A DNA stretch of 56,130 nucleotides from JAEUNJ01 sp052035955 (GCA_052035955.1 JBPOHD010000009.1:1-56130); one strand, 5' to 3'. Shown: positions 17,701 to 24,569, counted from the stretch's first letter. Numbers and translations are program-made. The notes: generated by a model from the sequence alone, not told the origin.

Positions 17701-17870
17701 TGGGCTTCCTCGTGCAGCCCTTCGTCACCCGCTTCTGGGGCGCCGTGACCGACCTGCTGCACACCGCAGGCGACCTCGGCCGCCGCCTTTACAACGGCAA
17801 CGGGCAGATCTACGCCTTCCACTTCCTGGTGTTCGTGGTGGTGGTTTTCATGATGCAGATGGGGATCTGA
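14715..17870 (+). CDS. Fused double antiporter-like subunit (MbxH-MbxH' / MrpD-MrpD-like)
   Basis: This 1051-residue membrane protein contains two NuoN/NuoL/MrpD-type proton-channel modules in one chain. Module 1 (about 1-490) has the repeat signature LLGYSSIAQTGLILAVIG and ELKPFPANGWALDIYESAHPG in place of the canonical channel loop. Module 2 (about 520-960) has the canonical KTAAIGLHIWLPGAHAEAETDVSPMVSG and LLAYSSIGQMGYALFGLAL, plus NHYVYKSMLFLSVGG. A hydrophobic C-terminal tail follows. Archaeal Mbx/Mbs has two separate genes, H and H', at this operon position. Here they are fused, with no stop or frameshift between them. The ATG at 14715 is right after mnhC; longer frames are artefacts. 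Confidence 0.9.
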   Translation: MVIDALYILAAGLGSAFLLGVLGERQNNLAYMIALGALSFMSMVSAMWLVLFVATGAQPIDILTAGTRPPFAINLRMGLIESALMLAINLTGLLTAMHMGEALLEKGRRAMAVLLVAIMALCGTVLTRDIFNLFVFLELIAISTGGLLLLSDDENAVAAGFKYLIVSQFISILLLIGIVFGYHASGTLNIDGMAAQGTATFALAFFLILIAIVAELKPFPANGWALDIYESAHPGFAAVFSAATGTALLFAADKVLAIGGPDWYPVATGVGILTFVASNLFALPQTGDRRLLGYSSIAQTGLILAVIGQQDILGERYLFIAGGLLLAHAVAKAGLFWLSAFVAERRLTAWAALKQRPLLVFAFVTFIAMLTGLPPFPGFYAKWELVHALAAEGRLALLALILFGALVEAGYLFRWFGYLIKREAVPAAAGSANQLIPVVFAALAGWGLAFVWGRLSGQGNLMLMLPLLFALAFLLIEWAPAWAKNIVAIGSLSYYFLLAYADYDPLRLIFLVIFTLGGAIIFLASFHAHGRRIGFYPAAMLMFAGMVQLIAAGDSFGFFAAWELLTVGSYFLILRGKESEPHALSYIVFSLGGAFLILTGFALAAAAVPVVGSHDAGVPGAPTFQIARLAELAQPVAPWVFLLLAIGFMTKTAAIGLHIWLPGAHAEAETDVSPMVSGILLKAGLYGLFVLLINMGKQSLYGVELTYVMLWIGAVTALLGNLMAIFQEDGKRLLAYSSIGQMGYALFGLALMNHLGWLMALMFVINHYVYKSMLFLSVGGVAKRTGTREMYRMGGLITLMPLSFIAVLIGIIAMSGVPPLSGFGGRWIFYNAIMTADARLPMVLIFLSGPIAFLYLFRLIHTIFLGQLKDEHRRIKEAPFWIVLPQMLFVATLLGVALFPGLILRRADAYIGQFFPEGGLNWDGLTITSPFGWWNPVAIMIVVACIFGLIFAWLLFVNRRAQKVKQFNIVFSAERPYRPETTHFAWNFFAPYRKAMGFLVQPFVTRFWGAVTDLLHTAGDLGRRLYNGNGQIYAFHFLVFVVVVFMMQMGI

Positions 17871-17871
17871 G

Positions 17872-18777
17872 ATGGATTTCGACTGGATGAGAATCCCCTA
17901 CGCCATCCTGACGGTCTTCATCGTCGTGAACTACGGCTTCCTGATGGGCGCGCTGATCCAGAAGATCGGTGCCCGCGCCGGCCGCCGCCATGGCATCCCG
18001 ATCTGGCAGTACTACCTCGACGTGATCAAGAACTACGGCTTGCGCAGCTCGATCACCCACGGCGTGATGTTCTACCTCGGTCCGGTATTTCGTTTGTCGG
18101 GTGGCGTCGGCCTGCTGCTGTTCATGCCTGTGATCTACGGTTCGTACATGTTCTCGAACTTCTCGTTCGCCGGCGACGTGATCCTCGCGCTCTATTTCGT
18201 CTTCTTCGGCACGCTGGGCATGGCGCTCGGCGCCGGCGAGAGCGGCCATCCGCACGCCGCCATCGGCGTCACGCGCGGCCTGCAGCAGGTGAGCATGGCC
18301 GAACTGCCCTTCGCCATGGCCGTGTTCTCGGTCGCGCTGCAATACCAGACGCTGTCGATCACCGACATCGTCGCCGCGCAGCAGGGCGGCATCCAGAACT
18401 GGACGCTGGTCACCAACCCGGTCGCCGTGGCCGCTGCGATGCTGGCCTTCCTCGGCTCGATGATGCGCCCGCCCTTCGACGTCTTCATCGCCCCGCAGGA
18501 AATCCCCATCGGCCCGCCCACCGAGTACCACTCCTCCTATTTGGCGCTGATGCAGACCAATCGGGCGATCTTCCCGGTGGCCAAGATCGTCATCTACATG
18601 AACCTGTTCTTCGGCGGCGCGGACAACTGGCCGGTGCTGTTCGTCAAGGTCTTCTTGCTGTACCTGTTCTCGGCCTTCGTCGGCGTGTGTTTCCCGCGCT
18701 TCCGCGTCGAGCAGTCGATCCGCTTCTTCCTCGTCTGGGCGGTGCCGCTCGGCGTCCTGTCGATCATGGTGGCCTGA
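17872..18777 (+). CDS. NuoH-like membrane anchor subunit (MbxM/MbhM position)
   Basis: This 301-residue protein has about eight membrane segments. It keeps NuoH-type hallmarks: GESGHPHAAIGVTRGLQQVSMAELPFA, MMRPPFDVFIAPQEIP, and the acidic loop GPPTEYHSSYLALMQTNR. It joins the hydrogenase-like arm to the ion-pumping arm. The ATG at 17872 abuts the preceding stop (TGAG-ATG). Its position directly after H-H' and before the NuoB-like gene is the archaeal mbx order. Confidence 0.88.
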   Translation: MDFDWMRIPYAILTVFIVVNYGFLMGALIQKIGARAGRRHGIPIWQYYLDVIKNYGLRSSITHGVMFYLGPVFRLSGGVGLLLFMPVIYGSYMFSNFSFAGDVILALYFVFFGTLGMALGAGESGHPHAAIGVTRGLQQVSMAELPFAMAVFSVALQYQTLSITDIVAAQQGGIQNWTLVTNPVAVAAAMLAFLGSMMRPPFDVFIAPQEIPIGPPTEYHSSYLALMQTNRAIFPVAKIVIYMNLFFGGADNWPVLFVKVFLLYLFSAFVGVCFPRFRVEQSIRFFLVWAVPLGVLSIMVA

Positions 18778-18787
18778 GGAAACGACC

Positions 18788-19429
18788 GTGAAGCCAGAAC
18801 TGATGAAACGCATGGTCAAGGGCCCGGACGGCCTCGAGTTCGAGGTCGACCCCCTGCGCGACTACTACTGCGAAGCTCCGCCGACGGTGATGCCCGGCGC
18901 CTACATCCAGGTCGTCGAGGACTTCTTCAACTGGGCCCGCTCGCGCTCCCTGTGGATCCTTGGCTTCGGCACCGGTTGCGGCGCCATCGAGATGCGTCCC
19001 TTGATGACGCCGCGCTTCGACGCCTACCGCTTCGGTGTCGCCTGGCGGCCGACGCCGCGCCAGGCCAACCTGTTCATCATCTCCGGCTACCTGTCGACCA
19101 AGACGCTGAAGCGCGCCATCCGCGCCTACGAGCAGATGCAGAACCCGAAGTACGTGATCGGCCTCGGCTCCTGCACCATCAACGGCGGCATGTACTGGGA
19201 CAGCTACAACACCATCAAGAAGCTCGACGAGTACCTGCCGGTGGACCTCTACATCGCCGGCTGCATGCCGCGTCCCGAGGCACTGCTGGCCGGCTTCGAG
19301 GAGCTGAAGAAGATCATCCGCGCCGGCAAGGGCGAGGGCGCCAACCGGTACGCCGAGAACTTCGCCTGGTACAAGGCCAACCAGAAGCGCGTGATCCACG
19401 ACTGGGACATGCCCGACTACAACTGGTGA
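18788..19429 (+). CDS. NuoB-like small subunit with a three-Cys proximal cluster site (MbxJ-like)
   Basis: This 213-residue GTG-start protein belongs to the NuoB/[NiFe]-hydrogenase small subunit family. The cluster motif reads GFGTGCGAIEM, so only one Cys (C64) stands where NuoB has CC and hydrogenases have CxxC. The two downstream ligands are present in IGLGSCTINGG (C129) and YIAGCMPRPEA (C159). A further Cys (C28) lies in a family-unrelated N-terminal segment. Three family ligands instead of four would leave one iron site open. It shares one base with the next gene. The family is certain; the catalytic meaning is inferred. Confidence 0.88.
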   Translation: MKPELMKRMVKGPDGLEFEVDPLRDYYCEAPPTVMPGAYIQVVEDFFNWARSRSLWILGFGTGCGAIEMRPLMTPRFDAYRFGVAWRPTPRQANLFIISGYLSTKTLKRAIRAYEQMQNPKYVIGLGSCTINGGMYWDSYNTIKKLDEYLPVDLYIAGCMPRPEALLAGFEELKKIIRAGKGEGANRYAENFAWYKANQKRVIHDWDMPDYNW

Positions 19430-19977
19430 TGAGCATGCGCGAACTGTATGACCGCACGAAGGCCATTTTCCCGCTTGGCGAAATGACCGAGCAGCGCCCG
19501 GACCTGGCCTTCGTCACGCTGCCGGCCGACCAGTTGCGGTCCGTGATCAGCCACCTGCGCGACAAGGAGGGCTTTTCCCACCTCGTCCTGCTGACGGCGG
19601 TCGACTGGCTCGAGGAAGGGCAATTCCAGCTCACCTACCTGCTCAACGACCGCCGGGGCGCACGCGACCTCGGACTGCGCGTCATGATTCCGCGCGAGGG
19701 TGCAGGGATGGAGAGCATCCACGACCTCTGGCCCACCGCCGCCACCTACCAGCGCGAACTGCGCGAGATGTTCGGCATCGACTTTCCCGGCAGTCCGCGC
19801 GTCGACGAGGAGTTCATCCTCGAGGGCTGGCGCGGCATCCCGCCTTACCGGCGCGACTTCGACACCCTCCAGTACGCCCGCGAGGCCTACGCCGAGCGCC
19901 CGGGCCGCGTCACCCACGATCCGGAAACCCACATGCGCGAGCGGATGTATCCGGGGCAGCACCCGGCCGGGAAATAG
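19429..19977 (+). CDS. NuoC-like subunit (MbxK/MbhK position)
   Basis: This 182-residue soluble protein has the 30-kDa subunit signature: HLVLLTAVDWLEEGQFQLTYLL, HDLWPTAATYQRELREMFGIDFPGSPR, then RRDF. It contains no redox motif and has a structural role between the NuoB- and NuoD-like subunits. The start MSMREL at 19429 shares a base with the NuoB-like stop (TGATG), and the gene ends 2 bp before the NuoD-like ATG. The length is typical of Mbh and Mbx K subunits. Confidence 0.87.
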   Translation: MSMRELYDRTKAIFPLGEMTEQRPDLAFVTLPADQLRSVISHLRDKEGFSHLVLLTAVDWLEEGQFQLTYLLNDRRGARDLGLRVMIPREGAGMESIHDLWPTAATYQRELREMFGIDFPGSPRVDEEFILEGWRGIPPYRRDFDTLQYAREAYAERPGRVTHDPETHMRERMYPGQHPAGK

Positions 19978-19979
19978 CC

Positions 19980-21161
19980 ATGCTCGACATGTTCCCGCCC
20001 GACCGCACACAGTACCCCGCCAGGAAGCCGGATGGCACGCTCGACATCGACCTGACTTCCGGCAAGTACCTGAAGCTCTGGCAGGGCCCGAACCACCCCG
20101 GCATCACCGGCAACATGTCGGTCGAGCTCACCGTCTGCGGCGACGAGGTGGTGGAGGGCAAGACCCACGTCGGCTACCTGCACCGCGGCTTCGAGACGCT
20201 GATGGAGCGCCGCAGCTTCATCCAGGTCTTCCCCATCGTCTGCCGCGTCTGCGTGCCCGAACCCGACTTCAACGAATACTGCTACGCCGCCTGCGTCGAG
20301 GAACTCGCCGGCATCGAAGTGCCCGAGATGGCCAGGTGGATCCGCACGATGATCCTCGAGATGGGCCGCATCAACAGCTACATGATGTACCTCGGCGGCC
20401 AGGCCGGCGCGCTCGGCCAAGGCGTGATCGGCCAATGGACCACCTACGCCCGCGACCTCATGCTCGACCGCTTCGAGGAACTGACCGGTGCGCGGATCTA
20501 CCACATGTTCATCCTGCCCGGCGGCGTGCGGGATACGCTGCCCGAGGGCTTCGCCGGCCGGATGGAGGAGACGCTGCGCGAAGTCGAAAAAACGCTCAAG
20601 GACGTCTACGACGTGATGTTCTGCAACGCGGTGTTCAAGAAGCGCACGGTGGGCATGGGCGTGATCGACCCGGCCTGGCTGGAGGACTACGGCATCACCG
20701 GGCCCAACGCCCGCGCCGCCGGCGTCGCCAAGGACGTGCGCAAGGATTCGCCCTACCTCGTCTATGACCGGCTCGACTTCGAGCCGGTGACCGGCACCGA
20801 TTCCGACATCTACACCCGCGCCGACGTGCGCCGCCGCGACGTCCGGGTCTCGGTGGACCTGATCCGCCAGATCCTGGCGAAGATGCCGGCGACCGGCCCG
20901 GTGATGTCGCCGCTGCCCAACGTGCTGCACTGGAAGATCCCGCGCGGCGAAACCTACGTCCGCGGCGAATGCTCGCGCGGCGAATACGGCTACTACCTCG
21001 TCACCGACGGTTCCGGCTACCCGCGCCGCATCAACGTGCGCGGCCCGAGCTACACCCACGCCATGGCGCTGCTCGAGCGCATGATCGTCGGCTGCAACAT
21101 CTCCGACGTCGCCGCACTGATGGTGTCGCTGCATACTTATCCCCCGGAAATAGAAAGATGA
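19980..21161 (+). CDS. NuoD-like large subunit lacking the C-terminal [NiFe] motif (MbxL-like)
   Basis: This 393-residue subunit is related to NuoD and hydrogenase large subunits. It keeps an N-terminal CxxC pair (C88 and C91 in PIVCRVCVPEP) where hydrogenases have RxCGxC. The C-terminal DPCxxC motif is replaced by SLHTYPPEIER, so a NiFe centre cannot form. The quinone-site loop reads GPNHPGITGN: the first His (H40) is kept and the second, found in complex I (STHG), is lost. There are extra Cys at 101 and 105. This mix is as expected of Mbx/Mbs-type large subunits, neither hydrogenase nor quinone reductase. It ends 7 bp before the next gene. Confidence 0.88.
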   Translation: MLDMFPPDRTQYPARKPDGTLDIDLTSGKYLKLWQGPNHPGITGNMSVELTVCGDEVVEGKTHVGYLHRGFETLMERRSFIQVFPIVCRVCVPEPDFNEYCYAACVEELAGIEVPEMARWIRTMILEMGRINSYMMYLGGQAGALGQGVIGQWTTYARDLMLDRFEELTGARIYHMFILPGGVRDTLPEGFAGRMEETLREVEKTLKDVYDVMFCNAVFKKRTVGMGVIDPAWLEDYGITGPNARAAGVAKDVRKDSPYLVYDRLDFEPVTGTDSDIYTRADVRRRDVRVSVDLIRQILAKMPATGPVMSPLPNVLHWKIPRGETYVRGECSRGEYGYYLVTDGSGYPRRINVRGPSYTHAMALLERMIVGCNISDVAALMVSLHTYPPEIER

Positions 21162-21168
21162 GCGAGCG

Positions 21169-22968
21169 ATGAGCATCAAGGACGTCCTCTCGCCCTTCAC
21201 CGCCTGGAAGCACCTGTTCCACGATCCGGTCTCGATCAAGGATCCGATCGGCCGCGAGGCCGCGCCGCGCTACCGCGGCTTCCACCAGAACGACATCGAC
21301 AAGTGCATCGGCTGCGGCACCTGCGAGGCGATCTGCCAGAACGGCGCCATCGACATGGTGCCGGTCGAAGGCATCCCGACGAAGCAGGGCGATTCGGGCC
21401 TGCGCCCGCGCATCGACTACGGCCGCTGCTGCTGGTGCGCCCTGTGCGTCGACGTCTGCATGACCAAGTCGCTCAACATGTCCAATGTCTACACCTGGGT
21501 CGATGCCGACGGCGACGCCTTCCGCTTCATCCCGGGGGTGGACAGGAAGCCCTGGGACGACGCCGAACTCGGCTATCGCCGCCCCGAGGCGCACCAAATC
21601 ACCGGTCCCACCCGGCTGCGCGAACCCATGCCCGAGATGGAACCGGAAGAACGCATCCAATCCTTCGCCGAGATCGTGCATGGCTACGACGTCGAACAGG
21701 CGAGAGCGGAAGCCGACCGCTGCGTCAGTTGCGGGCTCTGCGTCGCCACCTGTCCGACGCACATGGCCATCCCGCAGTACATCAAGGCGATCCGCGACGG
21801 CGACTACGACCTGGGCGTCAGCCTGCTTTACGAGACCAATCCCTTCTCCGGCATCTGCGGCCGCGTCTGCACCCGGAAGTGCGAGAGCACCTGCGCCGCC
21901 CGGCACGAAGGCGACCCGATCGCCATCCGCTGGCTCAAGCGCCACATCATGGACCAGGTGTCGGACGAGCAGATCAGGCGCGTGGTCGGGAAGCCCGCCG
22001 CCTCGACGGGCAGGAAGGTCGCCGTCATCGGCGCCGGCCCGGCCGGCCTCACGGCGGCCTTCGACCTCGCCCGGAAGGGCCACCGGGTCGTCGTCTTCGA
22101 AGCCCTGGACAAGCCGGGCGGCATGACGCGCTTCGGCATTCCCGAATATCGCCTGCCCTACGAAAGCATCGACCGCGACGTGGACATCATCCGCTCCGTC
22201 GGCGTCGAGATCCGCTGCGGCACGCGCATCGGCCATGACATCACCCTGGAACAGCTGAAGGCCGACTTCGATGCCGTGCTGATCGCCCTCGGACTGCAGG
22301 AGGGCCGCGGCACACGCATCCCCGGCAGCGAGCACGCCAGCGTGCGCAAGGCCGTCGACCTGCTGCGCCGGGTCACCGCCGGCGAGGACATCGCCGCCCC
22401 GCGCCAGGCCGTGGTGATCGGCGGCGGCAACGTGGCGATGGACATCGCGCGCACGCTGGCGCGCCTGCAGAAGCGGCAGTTCGGCGTGGTCGCCGTCACC
22501 CTGACTGCGCTCGAAGACCTGCCGCACTTCCTCGCCGACCGGGACGAGATCGAGGAGTCCGGCGACGAGGGCGTGGTCATCCTCGACTCCCGCGGTCCGC
22601 AACGGGTGGTGGTCGAGGACGGCAAGCTCACGGGACTGACGACCTGGCGGGTCAAGGCCATCTTCGACGAACAGGGCCGCTTCGCCCCGACCTATGACGA
22701 CTCCGACGAGCAGTTCCACCCTGGGGACATGGTGGTCGAAGCCATAGGCCAGATGGCGGACACCCGCCTGCTCGGAGACGAGCTGACCGAGCGGCTGGCA
22801 TGGAATCGCGGCCGATTGCAGATCGACGCCGGCGGGCGAACCTCGGAATCATGGCTCTGGTCGGCCGGCGACATGGTGCGCGGCCCCGACGTGGTTTCGG
22901 CCGTGGCCGACGGGCACCGGGTCGCGGCGAGCATCCACGCCGCGCTTCAACAAGGAATCGCGAAATGA
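21169..22968 (+). CDS. Ferredoxin subunit fused to GltD/NfnL-like FAD-NAD(P) oxidoreductase (MbxN + electron-input module)
   Basis: This 599-residue protein has four parts. Residues 1-105 are NuoI/MbxN-like with two 4Fe-4S motifs (C46-C49-C52-C56 and C87-C90-C93-C97). Residues about 160-245 are the GltD-type N-terminal cluster domain, with C175-C178-C181-C185 and C210-C214-C218-C222. Residues from about 252 hold the FAD Rossmann motif GAGPAG (258-263), and GGGNVA (388-393) marks the NAD(P)-binding motif. A GD motif near the C-terminus (WSAGDMVRGPD) contacts FAD in this family. The chain could pass electrons between NAD(P)H and the NuoB/D-like core without a separate ferredoxin. Cofactor preference (NADH or NADPH) is not evident. 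Confidence 0.88.
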   Translation: MSIKDVLSPFTAWKHLFHDPVSIKDPIGREAAPRYRGFHQNDIDKCIGCGTCEAICQNGAIDMVPVEGIPTKQGDSGLRPRIDYGRCCWCALCVDVCMTKSLNMSNVYTWVDADGDAFRFIPGVDRKPWDDAELGYRRPEAHQITGPTRLREPMPEMEPEERIQSFAEIVHGYDVEQARAEADRCVSCGLCVATCPTHMAIPQYIKAIRDGDYDLGVSLLYETNPFSGICGRVCTRKCESTCAARHEGDPIAIRWLKRHIMDQVSDEQIRRVVGKPAASTGRKVAVIGAGPAGLTAAFDLARKGHRVVVFEALDKPGGMTRFGIPEYRLPYESIDRDVDIIRSVGVEIRCGTRIGHDITLEQLKADFDAVLIALGLQEGRGTRIPGSEHASVRKAVDLLRRVTAGEDIAAPRQAVVIGGGNVAMDIARTLARLQKRQFGVVAVTLTALEDLPHFLADRDEIEESGDEGVVILDSRGPQRVVVEDGKLTGLTTWRVKAIFDEQGRFAPTYDDSDEQFHPGDMVVEAIGQMADTRLLGDELTERLAWNRGRLQIDAGGRTSESWLWSAGDMVRGPDVVSAVADGHRVAASIHAALQQGIAK

Positions 22969-23468
22969 CCGAAGGCACCCACGGCGTCGACCGGCTGCGC
23001 GGCAAGACTTCGCTCAAGGAAATCCTCGAGGTCGCGACGCATTTCGAGGAAAGCGCCCGCGATTTCTACCTGGCGCTGGTCCCGAAGGTCAGCAAGCGCA
23101 TCCGCTACCTGGTCGAGGACCTCGCCAGGGAGGAGCAGTCCCATTACGACCTCTTCAGCCGGTTGGCCGGTCGGGCCGACCTCGCCGAGCAGGTCAGGCT
23201 CGAGATACGGCGCACCGCCGCGGACAGCAGGTTCTCCGACTGCCTGCACCTGCCCGACCTTGGCGACAACCCCGACGACCAGGCCGTGCTGCAGTATGCG
23301 ATGGGCCGCGAGCACGCAGCGATGTCGCACTACGGCGAACTGGCGGAGACCGCGCCGCCCGGCCCGATCAGGGACCTCTTCACCTACCTCGCCAGCGAGG
23401 AGACCCGGCACAAGCTGGAGTTGGAAAAGCTGTACTACGAAATCGTCCACCGCGGCGGCGGCGTCTAG
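22965..23468 (+). CDS. Rubrerythrin/ferritin-like diiron protein
   Basis: This 167-residue helical protein starts at an ATG overlapping the oxidoreductase stop (ATGA), so it is the last gene of the operon. It has the four-helix diiron pattern: EESARDFY in helix 1, REEQSHYDLF in helix 2, EHAAMSHYGELAE in helix 3 and SEETRHKLELEKLYYE in helix 4. It lacks the C-terminal rubredoxin domain (no CxxC pairs) of classical rubrerythrin. A role in peroxide or oxygen protection of the complex, or in iron supply, is inferred from family and position only. Confidence 0.8.
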   Translation: MTEGTHGVDRLRGKTSLKEILEVATHFEESARDFYLALVPKVSKRIRYLVEDLAREEQSHYDLFSRLAGRADLAEQVRLEIRRTAADSRFSDCLHLPDLGDNPDDQAVLQYAMGREHAAMSHYGELAETAPPGPIRDLFTYLASEETRHKLELEKLYYEIVHRGGGV

Positions 23469-23921
23469 CAGGAATCGCCCCGGCGCTCCTACGAGGGCGA
23501 TGCCGTCGGGGGTTTGTAGGAGCGGCGGCCACGCCGCGATGCCTTTCGCAACCGCCGCAATCGCGCCGCATGCGGCGCTCCTACCGGGGCGCGGGCGATC
23601 GGGCTCTTGTAGGAGCAGCGGTCACGCCGCGATGCCTTTCGCAACCGCTGCAATCGCGCCGCATGCGGTGCTCCTACCGGGGCGCGGGCGATCGGGCTCT
23701 TGTAGGAGCGGCGGCCATGCCGCGATGCATTTCGGAACCGCTGCAATCGCGCCGCAGGCGGCGCTCTTACGAGGGCGATGCCCTTGGGTTCCGGGTCTCG
23801 GGTTCCGGCACGGGGGCCGCGTCGCCGTCGGGAACGGCCCAGGCAGACGACCCGGAGGCCGGAGGGCCGTTGGCCCCATCGCCGTTGTCGCCATGAAAAC
23901 GCCAGGCGACGTCGGCCGGGC
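23469..23921. repeat. REP-like array: three 93-bp units
   Basis: This 453-bp gap holds no gene. Units start at 23515, 23608 and 23701, an exact 93-bp period. Each begins TGTAGGAGC and contains an inverted repeat, GTAGGAGCGGC... pairing with ...GCGCTCCTAC, around GCCGCGATGC and CAATCGCGCC. A partial tail at 23483-23505 and the end of the third unit share CGAGGGCGATGCC, so the array is bracketed by similar sequence. Related single copies lie at 33155-33285. From 23790 to 23921 nothing is recognisable. Confidence 0.85.
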
Positions 23922-24449
23922 CTAGAACCGCCTCAGCCGGATATCCTCCAGGGCCCGCATCAGGCGGCCGCTGACCGAGCGCAGGCGCTGGTTGAGGAGC
24001 ATCACCAGCTCGATCAGGATCTTGATTCCGAGCGGGGCATCCTCGGAAAGCAGGCGGGTCAGGGCAGTGCGGTCGAGCACTACGAACAGGGTGTCCTGGG
24101 TGGTGACGCAGCTTGCGAAGCGGGGCTCCCCGTCCACCAGCGACATCTCGCCGAGGGTCTTGCCGGGACCGGCTTCGCCGATGCGGACCGGCAGGCCGCC
24201 GCTGTCGCGCTTGAGGATCTCCATGCCGCCGTCGAGCAGCAGGACCATGAAGTCGCCGGGGTCGCCCTCGTGGATCACCTCGATGCCCACCGGCGCCCGG
24301 TAGCAGACCAGGTAGGAGGCCAGCCGCGCCATTTCCTTGACGTCGAAATCCTCGAACATCCGGATGTGGGCCATGACCTCGATGATGCGGGCCACGTGGG
24401 GCGTGGCGTCACCCAGGGGCTTCAGGGTCGGGATATGCGTCGTCGTCAT
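23922..24449 (-). CDS. Cyclic nucleotide-binding domain protein
   Basis: This 175-residue protein is a single cNMP-binding (Crp-like sensor) domain, with GDFMVLLLDGGMEILKRD, GKTLGEMSLVDGEPRFASCVT as the phosphate-binding cassette, and a C-terminal helix (about 140-170). There is no helix-turn-helix domain, so it is not a classical Crp regulator; it may act by protein contact. A perfect TATAAT (minus strand, 24464-24459) lies 10 bp before the ATG, implying an extremely short or absent leader. The neighbouring REP array ends its downstream side. Confidence 0.85.
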   Translation of the reverse strand: MTTTHIPTLKPLGDATPHVARIIEVMAHIRMFEDFDVKEMARLASYLVCYRAPVGIEVIHEGDPGDFMVLLLDGGMEILKRDSGGLPVRIGEAGPGKTLGEMSLVDGEPRFASCVTTQDTLFVVLDRTALTRLLSEDAPLGIKILIELVMLLNQRLRSVSGRLMRALEDIRLRRF

Positions 24450-24458
24450 GGCCGGCCC

Positions 24459-24464
24459 ATTATA
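24459..24464 (-). promoter_or_regulatory. Consensus -10 hexamer directly before the cNMP-binding protein gene
   Basis: The minus strand reads TATAAT at 24464 to 24459. Transcription would begin near 24452, only about 3 nt before the ATG at 24449. No -35 match is present at the usual spacing and no Shine-Dalgarno can fit, which suggests leaderless translation. Confidence 0.5.
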
Positions 24465-24569
24465 GGCCCGGGGCCGGCCCCGGGCCGCTCTCGCGAAGAC
24501 GCAGCCCGCCTCCGGGTTTCCATGCCCCTGGCGGGCCCGGATCCGCGGGGCGGATCCTCCGGGGCGGGA

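Noticed and set aside
15156..17822. 888-residue antisense ORF opposite the fused antiporter gene
   Set aside because: It is rich in Asp, Glu, Gly, Gln and His, a typical shadow of a hydrophobic GC-rich gene, with no recognisable domain. The plus-strand frame is clearly the real protein.
12303..17870. Stand-alone Mrp sodium/proton antiporter operon
   Set aside because: MrpA is absent as such, and the cluster continues by overlaps into NuoH/B/C/D/I-like genes, so it is the membrane arm of a larger complex.
19980..21161. [NiFe] hydrogenase large subunit
   Set aside because: The C-terminal Cys pair needed for the NiFe centre is missing and there are no maturation or protease genes nearby.
17872..22968. 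Respiratory complex I (nuo) operon
   Set aside because: The MnhE-F-G-B-C block, the lack of NuoA/J/E/F/G, the lost quinone His and the GltD fusion fit an Mbx-type complex instead.
23515..23790. CRISPR array
   Set aside because: The repeated unit is a whole 93-bp segment with an internal inverted repeat and no variable spacers, and no cas genes are near.
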